DNA from: Xestospongia muta
Lineage: Eukaryota; Porifera; Demospongiae; Haplosclerida; Petrosiidae
DNA length: 64,000 bases
Reading direction: 5' to 3'
Assembly (NCBI GenBank): GCA_963693285.1
Contig: OY848930.1
Coordinates: 496,001-560,000 of the forward strand
The position numbers were made by a program, and so were the translations under genes. The notes beneath the pieces are model-generated. The model worked only from the letters and a program-made list of their open reading frames with translations. It made no database searches and had not been told where the DNA came from. This document shows, piece after piece, positions 1 to 31,214 of this stretch. How positions within the stretch are numbered: the stretch's first letter is position 1; each line of letters starts with the position of its first letter.

Positions 1-19906
<19,906 letters not shown>

Positions 19907-20091
19907 TGCTATTTAAATTTCTAAACCTATTTATTTGTAGGCTAGAAATGTTCCTAGCATTAACAGTGGCGAAAATTCTATTCTCTATAATAGTAAATTT
20001 TATCACTAGAACATCGACTTTGTTAGGAAAGTACTTGTTACCATGGAGATATGGGCGGGGCTTATATACACGTGTTAATGATTGGTCGATA
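19907..20091. promoter_or_regulatory. Divergent promoter HYDIN / PRELID3-like, with X-box, GC box and E-box
   Basis: These 185 bp separate the two start codons. In HYDIN orientation positions 20050-20037 read ATCTCCATGGTAAC, which fits RYYNYYWWRRNRAC, the RFX X-box consensus, at all 14 positions. It lies 131 bp upstream of the HYDIN ATG. Next to it are a GC box (GGGCGGGGC, 20053-20061) and an E-box (CACGTG, 20069-20074). RFX factors drive ciliary genes in animals, so the X-box fits HYDIN. The GC box and E-box fit a broadly expressed partner such as PRELID3. The motifs are seen directly; their function is inferred. Confidence 0.7.
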
Positions 20092-20869
20092 ATGAAGACT
20101 TGGGAAGATAGATATGTATTTAAGTAAGTCCTAACAGTTACTGGATAGAACTCATCTTTCTCTTTGTTAGTTTTCCTTGGCAAACAGTGGTCCAAGCAGC
20201 TTATCGAAAGTATCCTACGAAATATAATCCTAATATACAAAGCCTTGATGTATTGGAGAGAAGAGTAGAAGGAAGATGTCTTTATAGTCACAGACTCTTT
20301 TCAACTTTGTGGAATGTACCAGCAATAGTACTTAAAGTAGGTAGATAGAAGAGGATTTGAATAGATAGATATTCATCGATTCTTTTTTCTTTTGCTACCA
20401 GATTTTAGGAACCAATGAAAATCTTCTAATACAAGAACAATCTGTATGTGATACAGAGACAAAAACTTTGACAATTGCTGGTTGTAATGTAGGTAACATG
20501 GATAAGAGTTCTTTACCTTATAATTGTATAGATATTATTAAGAAACCTCTTTAAAATGCATGAAGTACTCGAGTACACTCCACACCCAGATGATCCATCA
20601 AAGTAAGTCATAAAAACAAGTTAAAAGTAGTTTTGTCTTTTTCTCTTTATTTCTTAGAACCATATTAAAACAGAGTGCTAAAATGTATGTATTTGGTGTA
20701 CCATTGTTTGGAGATCTGCTTGAGTCTCTTCTCCTTAGCTCATATGGAGGAGTAGTGATGAAGGTATGACAAGAAAGAATGAGTATATTACAAGTTTGTT
20801 GTTACCATTATATAGGGCAGACTTGCAATGGAGGAGAAGTCAGCACAAATAATGAAAGAAATACAATGA
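20092..20869 (+). CDS. PRELI/MSF1-domain protein, PRELID3 (SLMO) type
   Basis: Six exons with clean GT..AG junctions: 20092-20123, 20171-20336, 20402-20488, 20532-20602, 20658-20763 and 20816-20869. Spliced, they give 171 residues with TGA at 20867. The protein starts MKTWEDRYVFNFPWQTVVQ and continues with a KYPTKYNPN loop. It matches PRELID3A/B (slowmo) across the whole PRELI domain, including spacing up to the YTPHPDDPSKT segment. Proteins of this family pair with TRIAP1 and carry phospholipids (PRELID3: phosphatidylserine) across the mitochondrial intermembrane space. It is slightly shorter than vertebrate PRELID3B because the C-terminal tail is reduced. The start is fixed by the conserved MKxW opening. 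It is transcribed divergently from HYDIN and converges tail-to-tail with INTS8. Confidence 0.88.
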
Positions 20870-21115
20870 CCATATCTTAAATCTTACATATTTTAATCCA
20901 TTTTGAAGTAATGTTTTAGCAAAATGAGATGTTTCTTATTACTTTTTTAAAAAAAAAGAATTTTATTGCCTAAATCCTGAAATTATATACAATGTCAGAG
21001 AAGGAGTTGTTGCTCTATAATTGTGTCAGGACTTGACAGATATATCTACAAATTTGCACTTAATGATTTAAATATATGTATGGATGGTTGTTACAATTAA
21101 TGTACTCTTAACGGT

Positions 21116-22945
21116 TTAAGACAAAGAAGGTTTAATTATAGTTCGATATAGAGTTCTCAAGAATGTTCTCTTACGAACAGTTACAGCTTGATTGATAATA
21201 TCTTTGTGATTGTTGGTATTCAATTCTGGTCTGCCTGCAACTTGGATCTAGAGAGAGTGAGAGAGAGAGAGAGAGAAATACTCATGTTATTGCATGTCAG
21301 AGGTGGAAACTTACAGCAGCTGCTAATTTTATGCTGTCTCCTTGTTTTGCTAAAGTGTCTAAAAGTATTTGGAGTTAAGAAGTCAAGAATTGACCATAAA
21401 AAGTAGTTGTATCATTTGTAATAACTTAATGTACAGTGCTAAATGTAGCAATATTAAAATGAGCAATGATGTGATAAGTGGAGGAAATAATTCACACTGG
21501 AAGGTAGTATTAAAACATTATTATATTATAGGGAAATTAAGATTGGATACATATGAGGAACTCTATTATCGTCATCTCCCATAAATAATCGAACAGAGAT
21601 ACCAACACGTGCCTGTAAAGAAAGATGACAAACAACACCAGTGATTCGATCTATCCATTGATCTCTTTATTCCTCTGTCTATTTGTTTATTAATGCTTAC
21701 TGTGTGTGTTCTTTTAACAATGAAAATGTGAACGAGTAATTTGGAGGATCCAGAAACTGACAGAGAATGAGAGCCTAAAAAGAAAGGTGTTATTCTGAGC
21801 AAGTCACTACAGTATAGCTGCTATATCTAGAACTTGTATCTTAAAAGTGAAGTCTAGGTTCTTTCTTACGTGACTATGATGATCAAGTTTATTGCAACAA
21901 TAAATTAGTCGATGATAAACCTGCCAAGTGACAAATGAAGCACATGATAACTAGCTCAGTGGTCTCATTTCCAAACCTGTTTATTCCAGACTGAATCTGG
22001 AACTTCCCCTTCAAAAAAGTCTGATTCTTGTGCACCAGCTTCAAGATAGCATTTGAGAGCCCCAACGAAATTACCAGTTGCTAAAGACAGTTATTAAATA
22101 AAGATGTTTTCTATATTAACACAATACCTAGAAAGACATCTCCTTGCATTATAAGCCAGGAGGAGTAAGAAGGAAGAAGATTGAGAGAGTTAGTTAAAGT
22201 TGCAGACAGGACTCTTAAAACTTGATCAGGATTAATGCTGCTAGAACTAAGAGAAAAGGATCAAGACAGAAGAAGGGAAGAAATGAAATGACATGGAAGA
22301 TATTAGAAACGTTTCTCACTTTCCAACAGCTGTAGGCCAATGAGTTGTATATTCACTAGATATTTCAAATTCAGGTTTCTAAAGAAGTGATATACACTGG
22401 TGACTAAAGATCTTTGAAAAGTCACTCACTTTGATGAGGTTCCACAATCTTGCTAAAGCTGCCATTAAATATGAGAGACAGACGAGATCTTGTAAGTTTG
22501 TTGAGATGAGTTCAAGGCATTTTCTATAAAGGAAATCAGAAGAGATCCACTTAAGTGACAGAGATAACAATCTTGTCGTGTTACCTTTGCAGCTGTTGAT
22601 TACTGTCATTATTTCCTCTCATTGGAGCAGTAAAAGCTATCGATACTAAACCAAATAGCATGTTGTATCACAAACATGATTAGTTACTTGTCTCAAAAAG
22701 ATCGCGTGTACATCTTCTTAAATCTTGGCCATCTTTTACACATTGTGCAGCAACAGCTAGTCTGGGACATATCTAAAATGGAGGGTAATTGTTCATTGAA
22801 TTTTAAAGTTAGTTCTCAGACCCTTTCATGTAGGTTCATGTGATCAAAACGAGCTACAAAATTGTATTGTTGTAAATTTAGTAGGAATACTCCCGCCAAT
22901 GTAGTGATAAGAGGATCTCGATTAGGATCTATGTGTGTATGTAAG

Positions 22946-23030
<85 letters not shown>

Positions 23031-26000
23031 AACATCAAAATCCATAGCAATCTCACTCTTGTTGTTGCCATAGTGACCTTTGGCCTCATCTAATAATGCA
23101 GTGTGCTTCTCGCAAGCTCTATTACATTGAATTAAATGCATCACATGATTATCACATGACATAGTATCCATACTGTTTATTGGACATGCTTCTGAGACTT
23201 TTTCCTGCATTCAGCATCCTTAATTTTAGACTCTGTTCCATGAGAATGGGAATCAACCTTATTCGGACAGAATTGGGAACCGTATTGTTACTGTTTAAAA
23301 ATTGAGCAGCTGCAGAATATAACTCGACAGCTATGGAATAATCCTGCAAAGGGAAATGGGATTTTAGCAAATATTTTTAAAGGATGACTAACCTTTTCCT
23401 TGAGAGACATGATTGCTTTGTGGAGAAGTGCATTATACTGAGAGCATATTAATGGATTCTTCACTTGATCTAAACTGAGAAACTCTTTTTCTTCCCTTTG
23501 AAGCTAGAAAGAATTAAGATGTCAATCACTCAATCACTCTAAATTCTAGATACAGACCATGGTTGCTATGGAGAAGTGCTGTGATTCAGAACTATTAAGA
23601 AAAAGATCTGAGATTGCCGTCAATAATTGGGATGGATTTGACGACATAAGAATAGGAACAAGTCTTGTAATGGGATCCAAAAAAGTAGAAGCTGGTCGTG
23701 AAGTAAGATCAATCGTAGGACTGGCTAAACATGTAAAGTCATCCTAGAGTTGTAAGAAAATCTGGAATTAGTCTTTATCAAATGTATATGCACCTGTGTT
23801 AGCAGCTGGTGGACTAGAGGATATTGATCTGTATGTTCCCGCCATAACATATCATTGATATCTATACTTTTTAAAAACAATGCCAATCTTTGAAATGAAT
23901 CATTTTCTGGCTTAGCGTTAGTTAAAACTTCATTGATTGCCTATTATGTGACAACAAACCTGATGAAGTTAGGGTCACAGGTAGACTACTGACTTTAACA
24001 ATGGTTGCTATAGTGTTCTTGTCTTTCAGATGAGATGGGCTAAGAATCTTTAGTGCTGTGGGTTGTACCCCGTTACCCTCAGCAACAGAACAAACAGTGC
24101 TCCACAAATCAAACTGAACTGTAGGTTTTGCATTAGAAGCTTCTTCTAAACGTGATCTCTTGTTGGTTGATGGCTCCATGGCAACTAATTCTGACCAATC
24201 TTTGATATCAATTTCCAACCCAGCTCTATAAGCAACTGACAAATCAGGAAGACAAGGAAGTATTTCTGATAAATCCTAAAAAACAACAAAGACGGATAAA
24301 ATACATTTTAAGTAAAACTATGAAATTGTCCTACACTCTTTTCCTTTCTAAACTGTTCTACAGCAGTCACAACAAAAGTATCATCTTCTTCTTGTTCTAT
24401 CCATTCAACATCAAAAGAAGAACAAGCGGCCAAGTACCCTTTTAACTGGTCCATATCAACAGTAGGATAAGACCAAGTATTATCAATGATGTTGAGGTCT
24501 TGTAACAGATGAGAACAGCTATTGAAACATTGGATTGAGTTTTGATATTCTTCTCTCTCAAAGTGAACTTGACCCAGATCAAAATAGATCTGAAAAGTAA
24601 AAGAAATGAAACGTTTGTAACAGCTGCTATATCTACCTGAGTATGTAGAGATTTCCAAGGTATAGAATTCACCAAGAAAGGCAGTTTAATTGGGAAAAAA
24701 TCATCTCTTTTAAGTGATTTAGGTAGTTGTAGTTCAGCATAGGGTAATGGAAAGTTGATATGAAGATTACAAGCCTCATTTAATAATGAGATAGCTTTGT
24801 CAAGACAAGGACTAACCTGTAATGTAGGAATGAGTTATGATATAATGTTATGAAAATATAGATGTAGGCTACATGTAATAATAGAGAAGATGTAGGCTAC
24901 ACGTAATAATAGACTACACATAATAATAGAGTAAATGTAGGCTACATGTAATAATAAACTACACATAATAATAGAGTAAATGTAGGCTACATGTAATAAT
25001 AGACTACACGTAATAATAGACTACACGTAATAATAGACTACATGTAATAATAGACTACATGTAATAATAGAGTAGGTGAAGGCTATACGTAAGTGCAGTA
25101 GAGAGTGTAATATCTCTTAATTGGCAAATTGGTACTCTAAAAACTGTCATTAGTGTAGAGGTATCCTCAAGATGGAGAGATCCACTAATCCACTAAAGTG
25201 GTTAGAAGAGATGTCCTAAATATAAAGCCATGTCATAAATTCTTTTATGAATGGTTACCACTGTACTGACATCAGAAATGCATTCTGTTAATGTTGTTCC
25301 TTACCAGCTGCTTAATAGTATCATTTGAAGCACATGTTCCCTCCCAAAGTAATCCTTGAGGAGGATGTGATAGAATTTCACATTGTGTCATAAATCTGAC
25401 AACCCATAGACAATAAATTACGTGAGCTGTGTATGTCTTGTGAGACACTTTAGAAAGATGAAAAGAGGAAGTTGAAGAGGAAGGAGGAAGAGGAAATTTC
25501 GAAATTAAGGAAGTGACAAGTGAATAGACAACTGCAGAAGGAAGACTGAGAGAAAATATTTGTTTTATAGTCATAAAATATAAAGGCAATGGGCAATGGT
25601 CTCATACCCAAACTTGATCTGGGTATGAGACCCTTTTGTGATGTGCATAAATTGCTTCTGACTAACCCTTTTTCAAATATTAGTAGATCCCATTTTAAAA
25701 ATGCCGCCATAAAACATGCACAATTTGTAAGTATTCCTCTTCTATCTTCAGTAATTACTCCCTCAGCTGAAGGGGTCTGGAGCAGAATATTAAAATAATT
25801 CAAAGCTTGAACAACTTACTTGGCCTTCAATGCATCCTGCCTTTTCTAAAAATGTTGCTATTAAAGACAATGCAGAAGGTTCAACTATAAATTAAAGAGA
25901 AACAAAGAAAACTTCAATCTACAGATCTGATTCAAGATAATTTTACTGACTGAATTGGTTTTTATGGAGTATGTTCACATGATCTTGAAATTTGTCTGGT

Positions 26001-26080
26001 CTTAAAACCAGTTCAAACCAAGCAGGAGGAAGATCTTTAGGTTTAGCTAACTTAAAAGTAAACTCTTCTACAACAGCCAT
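21116..26080 (-). CDS. INTS8: Integrator complex subunit 8 (INTS8)
   Basis: Multi-exon gene starting MAVVEEFTFKLAKPKDLPP at 26080 and ending with TAA at 21118-21116. Several segments match INTS8 in order. 'PPAWFELVLRPDKFQDH' lies near the N-terminus. 'AAFLKWDLLIFEKGLV' (about 25680) corresponds to the AHLKWDLDILEKSL region. 'YFDLGQVHFEREEYQNSI' (about 24540-24590) matches the TPR-like repeat. The C-terminal exon reads GRPELNTNNHKDI...VRKRTFLRTLY, matching the last residues of the family. INTS8 is a helical-repeat scaffold of the Integrator complex, which cleaves snRNA and promoter-proximal transcripts. It helps recruit PP2A in animals. Introns are short; several carry repeats (CT tracts, an 18-bp array at 24850-25090, a hairpin at 25598-25632). 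Not every exon was delimited. Confidence 0.88.
21250..21277. repeat. (GA)n tract at the last INTS8 acceptor
   Basis: GA repeat, CT on the INTS8 sense strand. It forms the pyrimidine tract CTCTCTCTAG ahead of the terminal INTS8 exon. Confidence 0.9.
22951..23028. repeat. (GA)n microsatellite in an INTS8 intron
   Basis: Interruption-free GA repeat, (CT)n on the INTS8 sense strand, filling most of a short intron just after a donor site. Confidence 0.95.
24850..25090. repeat. Tandem repeat in an INTS8 intron, 18-bp core
   Basis: Irregular array of ACTACACGTAATAATAG and GTAGGCTACATGTAATAATAG units. Most contain an ACGT or CATG core. Confidence 0.9.
25598..25632. repeat. Perfect 12-bp inverted repeat in an INTS8 intron
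   Basis: GGTCTCATACCC (25598-25609) and GGGTATGAGACC (25621-25632) flank an 11-base loop, within an intron of about 150 bp. A related imperfect hairpin (TCTCATACCC...GGGGATGAG) is at 2568-2610 in a HYDIN intron. Possibly a small MITE family. Confidence 0.8.
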
Positions 26081-26165
26081 TAGCGAGGGTGTGGTCTAGA
26101 GGCAAGGCTCACACGTGGAAACCTTATCATTATGTAAGTGTGAATAACATATTCTTCTTCATAAA
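26081..26165. promoter_or_regulatory. Divergent promoter INTS8 / small membrane-protein gene
   Basis: Only 85 bp lie between the INTS8 start (minus) and the small gene's start (plus). A CACGTG E-box is at 26112-26117, with a GGGTGTGG (CACCC-type) element close to the INTS8 side. No TATA box is evident. The arrangement mirrors the HYDIN/PRELID3 spacer, which also holds CACGTG. Confidence 0.5.
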
Positions 26166-26397
26166 ATGGCTCTTACAATGAAGGCTGTAGCAGTTGGTTG
26201 GTAAGTTCAAGATATTGTTTTTATATCGAAGATTTTACTAATAATCTTTCTTCATTCAAAGGGTAGCAGTTATTATCGGAGGTGTGAGTACGTTTGTCAT
26301 CTCTAAGAGAAAAATCGATCGAATGAGAATGGAGCAACTGAGGCAAAAGGGAGCACTACGTAAAATTAAGAAAAACACTCCCTTATATCCAAAGTAG
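26166..26397 (+). CDS. 56-residue single-pass membrane protein, not recognised
   Basis: Two exons, 26166-26200 and 26262-26397, joined by a GTAAGT..AAAG intron that splits a Trp codon. They give 56 residues starting MALTMKAVAVGW. A hydrophobic segment covers about residues 6-26 (AVAVGWVAVIIGGVSTFVIS). A strongly basic tail follows, with an R/K/M/E-rich helix (KRKIDRMRMEQLRQKG) and a C-terminal NTPLYPK. Shape and size resemble small inner-mitochondrial or ER microproteins, but I do not recognise a family. Support comes from correct splice sites, phase continuity and position opposite the INTS8 start. Alternatively it could be the 5' end of a longer transcript, though TAG closes the frame at 26395. 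Confidence 0.65.
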
Positions 26398-26727
26398 TAC
26401 GAGTATCGAGTACGAGTCTAGAACTGGAATGAGACTATAAGAATGAGAACGAAACCACCTCAATTCTATTTTAAAATTAACCCTAATCACTTGATATATA
26501 TTGATAGCACTCACTATAGAAGCAACATGATTAATAATAATATTAATATATAATATTGATCATAATCAATCGTATTAATGAATAAATAATCTTAAAGTTT
26601 TATATGATACATCAATACCATTGGAGGCAAAGGAAAAAACTTGATTATCAGAATAGTAAATAACGAGAGTTAAAAGATAACTAAAACTACTACATCAGCA
26701 GTTAATATGGCGTCCTACCTACGTCCC
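26398..26727. other. Tail-to-tail spacer
   Basis: AT-rich 330 bp between the stop of the small membrane-protein gene and the stop of the CHD-like gene. I see no coding potential. It should hold the two converging 3' UTRs. Confidence 0.5.
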
Positions 26728-29700
26728 TTAATTGCTGTTAGCCTTCCTGTCCTCCTGAGTTGTTGACTCATCAGGTGCTGTTGTAGATGTTTTTTTTGAA
26801 ATGGTCTCTTGATGTAGAGGAGGTTTAACACCGGCCTATAAAAGAACAATATTGTAATAACATTAGCAATTAAAATGTAACACTTGGTGATTTAGTAAAA
26901 ATTACCAAAATTTACTGTAGTATATTGACTTACCCAAGCATTGACCAAAGGCGCCCAGGCAGCCTCAACAGAGAAGTCAGGATGGGAAAGTAACCACGAC
27001 TCCAGTTTCTTTAACGTGGGTGAATGATTAATGGCAAGCTAATAAATTTGAAATACTGGTAACATTCTGATAACATTGTGATAAAACCATCAAATAGCAT
27101 TGCTTATCAGCAAGTCCATTTGACAATATGTCTTTTAAGTACTCATTTAGTATGGGATACTACCATATCTTCAGTGTTTCTGCAATGTAGTTATTACTTA
27201 CTTTATCTCCTGTGTTTTTGTTCACTACTCCTACTCTTTCATTGCCAGTGAGATCATTGACAGTGAGTTGACTTGGATTCACAATTAACATCTACACAAC
27301 AGAGGACAATATGTCAAAAATACAGCAGTTAATTTTAGACACCAGATGTACTGACAAGCTTATATTTATTATGGTCAGTGTTGTCCAGATTTGCAATTAG
27401 AATTCTTACGGAATCCCACAGTCCCATCTCATATAATTTTATACGGTATGGATTGTGGGATTGTGGACACTATAGGAACTTCCTATAGGTATTCTATAGG
27501 ATCTTCCTATAGGACACTATAGGAACTTCCTATAGGACACTATAGGATCTTCCTATAGGTATTCTATAGGACTTTCCTATAGGACACTATAGGAACTTCC
27601 TATAGGACACTATAGGAACTTCCTATAGGTATTCTATAGGATCTTCCTATAGGACACTATAGGAACTTCCTATAGGACACTATAGGATCTTCCTATAGGA
27701 CACTATAGGATCTTCCTATAGGTATTCTATAGGACTTTCCTATAGGACACTATAGGAACTTCCTATAGGTATTCTATAGGATCTTCCTATAGGACACTAT
27801 AGGAACTTCCTATAGGACACTATAGGATCTTCCTATAGGACACTATAGGAACTTCCTATAGGTATTCTATAGGACTTTCCTATAGGACACTATAGGAACT
27901 TCCTATAGGACACTATAGGATCTTCCTATAGGTATTCTATAGGACTTTCCTATAGGACACTATAGGAACTTCCTATAGGACACTATAGGATCTTCCTATA
28001 GGTATTCTATAGGACTTTCCTATAGGACACTATAGGAACTTCCTATAGGACACTATAGGATCTTCCTATAGGTATTCTATAGGACTTTCCTATAAGAAAC
28101 CTATAGGATCTTCCTATAGGTGTCCTATATTATTGTGATGGCAAATTTAGACACATATGCTCATGGTTGGCTCACCTTAGGTCTTGGAGACTTTGAACTG
28201 TCTGGATCACCTATAACAGACATGGTAAACAAATGTTAATAACATTTTAATACTAACCTTGACTAGTTGATTGTTTCTTTTTAGGTATTCTCCCTAATCC
28301 TTTTCTGCTAGGAAACTGTAACGTGATCAGTGGTATTTTGACATTCATCTGAAAAAAGTAAGAACCAGTTCTCATTACAATAAAATATCTAGTTCAAAAT
28401 TTAAAATGTCATTTATACATCCTCATTCCAAAACCGACATGAATGTTTTAGTTCCAGTCATAGATACTAAATATACCTGAGTAGGAAAATCTTCTGGTGT
28501 AGCTGATAGAGAAGGTTGGTTATATGAACGAGGAAAAAATCTACCCTTTTTCAGTGTCATCTTCAGACCTTGTTGCTATAATGAGCATGGAACAATTATT
28601 AAGAGACTAAAGCTATAATGAGCATGGAACAATTATTAAGAGACTAAAGCTATAATGAGCATGGAACAATTATTAAGAGACTAAAGCTATAATGAGCATG
28701 GAACAATTATTAAGAGACTAAAGCTATAATGAGCATGGAACAATTATTAAGAGACTAAAGCTATAATGAGCATGGAACAATTATTAAGAGACTAAAGCTA
28801 TAATGAGCATGGAACAATTATTAAGAGACAAAAGCTATAATGAGCATGGAACAATTATTAAGAGACTAAAGCTATAATGAGCATGGAACAATTATTAAGA
28901 GACTAAAGCTATAATGAGCATGGAACAATTATTAAGAGACTAAAGCTATAATGAGCATGGAACAATTATTAAGAGACTAAAGCTATAATGAGCATGGAAC
29001 AATTATTAAGAGACTAAAGCTATAATGAGCATAGAACAATTATTAAGAGACTAAAGCTATAATGAGCATGGAATAATTTTTAAGAGACTAAAGTTAGTAT
29101 CCAGCACAATTTAATACACACACATTACAGTACAAATTACTACATTTCTTTTCATTACCTTCTGTACTTGAAAATTATCACCCGAACCTTCTTCTATGGC
29201 AACTAATTTATCACCGATGGTTTCATCATTATTAAGAGGGTTGTTTTGATCTCCGACATTAGGGCCGAGGGTTACAGTGAAAGGCCCGTCAGCTGATGCC
29301 TTGCCAATTCTAAGTGTCAAATTAGATTTGATTGAATCCAGTGTTCCTTGCTTTTCTTCTTGAATGTAGTCATCATCACTGCCGTGGTCGGAATCAAAAC
29401 TGCTGTCACTTTTCTGTGGAGAGGGAGATGGTGAAGGTGAGGATTCTTCGTCATTAAGGTTTGCTGTAGGATTAAAGATGTCCAGTCCTTCCATTGGTTT
29501 AGGCCATGTCTTGTTTCGAAAAGCATATATAATTCGACTAATTCTAATAACGATAGCTTTCTCCTACAAAGTCAAACAGATACTCTATCACTATTTATTT
29601 TTTAGTATTTTTTACCTTTGGCCAACCCAATGGAACAGGAGTTGAATTACTGGGAGCTGAAGGTTTTACTTTCTGTCCTTCTTCATCCTCACCTTCTCCT

Positions 29701-30395
29701 TCACTCTCACTTCCACCATCTCCTTCATTATCTACAAGAGAGCAGGCAGTTAAATAAAAATTTATACGTCATCTATGATAATTTCACTAACCATCTATAA
29801 GGGAATAGTTAGGAGTAAATAGAGCAGATTTGGGGACAGACTCCAGAAATGACAGGTCAGGGTCATTGTATAGCAAGAAATCAGTCCGATATAAACCATG
29901 TCTGAAGAGAGAAAATATCAAGTCTTATCCCATATCTTTGTTAACTTATAACATAACACTACTTCATTAGTGATTTACTTTGCCACTCCTATCAACAGAT
30001 CTCGATCATGTTGTCCTGGTAACCACCAATGAGGAACCTCAAAAGACGACTGACATAGTTTTATTAAGTCGTTAAAATTAGGATGAGGTAAAAGCTAAAA
30101 AAATTATAATAAATAAACTTAATAGATATTGGACATTTTAAACCTCTTTTCGAACAGCAGACAGCAGATCAATTCTTTGTAAACATTTAATGGCTCTCTC
30201 TTCATTGACAGGCTCAATTAATATACCAGAGTATCCTATAAAGTAATCATGTGATAGTCATGTGATAGTTATATGACAAAGACAAACCAATCTTAGGACG
30301 TTTCTTTCTAATAACTCTTCTACACATCTCTTTGAAATCATGAAAATAAAGAGTGAGACGATCATCACTCTTTTTACCAAGGTTAGCTAATTGTC

Positions 30396-30445
<50 letters not shown>

Positions 30446-30655
30446 AATTCACATTTTAAAAGTAAAGTACTTTTAAACTCACCTAAATCGTGTCCAATCA
30501 TAATGATCAGATCCTTGTTCGTATTCAATACCAAAAAATGAGATAACCCGTGTGAAATCTTGCTCCTCTCGTTTAGACCATTTTTGAGCTAATTCTGCTT
30601 TTTTCTGTTCTCTCTTCCTTGATACTTCTGCTTCTCTAACTTTCCTCTCTTGCTC
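26728..30655 (-). CDS. CHD6-9/Kismet-type C-terminal region with BRK domain (5' end not found)
   Basis: Multi-exon gene ending with TAA at 26730-26728. The most upstream exon seen begins at 30655 after a CCTTTAG acceptor. An in-frame TAG directly precedes that exon and no Met occurs early, so a further upstream exon is required. The protein shows a charged EQERKVREAEVSRKREQ helix, then 'EEQDFTRVISFFGIEY...DWTRFRQLANLGKKSDD', the region after the ATPase in CHD6-9. Next comes '[21 protein letters not shown]', a near-identical hallmark of CHD7/8/9, then an acidic/serine-rich linker. A BRK domain follows (NPSQLTVNDLTGNERVGVV, about 26935-27300). CHD remodelers slide nucleosomes, but the chromodomains and SNF2 ATPase are absent from the 560 bp upstream. 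Two introns contain large satellite arrays. Confidence 0.8.
27465..28128. repeat. Palindromic minisatellite, about 24-bp units
   Basis: About 660 bp inside an intron of the CHD-like gene, built from units of the form CTATAGGA(A/T)CTTCCTATAG alternating with CACTATAGG and TATTCTATAGGACTTTCC variants. The core CTATAGGAA-C-TTCCTATAG is a palindrome with 9-bp arms around one central base. A higher-order period of about 71 bp (three units) recurs towards the right end. Confidence 0.95.
28575..29092. repeat. 37-bp tandem repeat, 14 copies
   Basis: Fourteen near-identical copies of a unit beginning GCTATAATGAGCATGGAACA fill most of an intron of the CHD-like gene. Only a few units carry single substitutions (ATAGAAC near 29030, AATAATTTTT in the last). 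The unit adjoining the exon supplies that intron's 3' splice site (CATTATAG on the minus strand). Confidence 0.95.
30396..30442. repeat. (GA)n microsatellite at a CHD-like gene acceptor
   Basis: On the sense strand (CT)n runs into CTCTCTAG immediately before the exon encoding QLANLGKKSDD. Confidence 0.95.
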
Positions 30656-31214
30656 CTAAAGGTATGGACAACAGCTGGTTATACACTACATTTGATATTT
30701 CACATGTGTTGTTTATAATCACATCTGTTCATGTATAATTATATATAAGATGTTTTTATATAACCACTATGAGATAATGAAGAATATTGAGTATTCAGTA
30801 TAGGAAGTAGGTGGATAAGTGTTGTGTTAATACTGTCATGAATACACTTAAAAAAAAGCTAGTGGGTGGTGTTGAAGCCTTACAAAGGTCAGTTTACTCA
30901 ATTATCAGTATCATATGAAGGCAGCTGGATACAAAAGATTACAGTGATTGTCTGATTGAGAGGTGTTGTTGCATATAGAGTCTACAGCCAGGATTGATCA
31001 AATTTACACAAGACTAACTTATAGAGCTAAACCAGCAAGTTATGTGTGTTTGGTGACTTCCTTCATTTGTATTTGTTGTGTTCTATATTCCTAACTTCAA
31101 AAACCATTGAAATTACAAAAAGGTTGTTTTTTTCAGTTATACACAGTTCCAAGATATCTCAGTAAACGTTGAACTATCTCTTTGAAATATATTTGGTAAC
31201 AGACAACTTATGAC
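30656..31214. other. Spacer between CHD-like gene and receptor array
   Basis: These 559 bp were read on both strands for the missing upstream exons of the CHD-like gene. I found no chromodomain or SNF2 helicase coding. The right end presumably contains the G1 promoter. Confidence 0.5.

Noticed and set aside
27465..28128. Similarity of TATAGGAACTTC in the minisatellite to the arm of the yeast FRT site
   Set aside because: Only a 12-base match. FRT needs two inverted arms around an 8-bp spacer, which is absent; the match follows from the local palindrome.
28575..29092. Regular repeat array resembling a CRISPR
   Set aside because: The 37-bp units are directly adjacent with no unique spacers, and the array lies in an intron of an animal gene.
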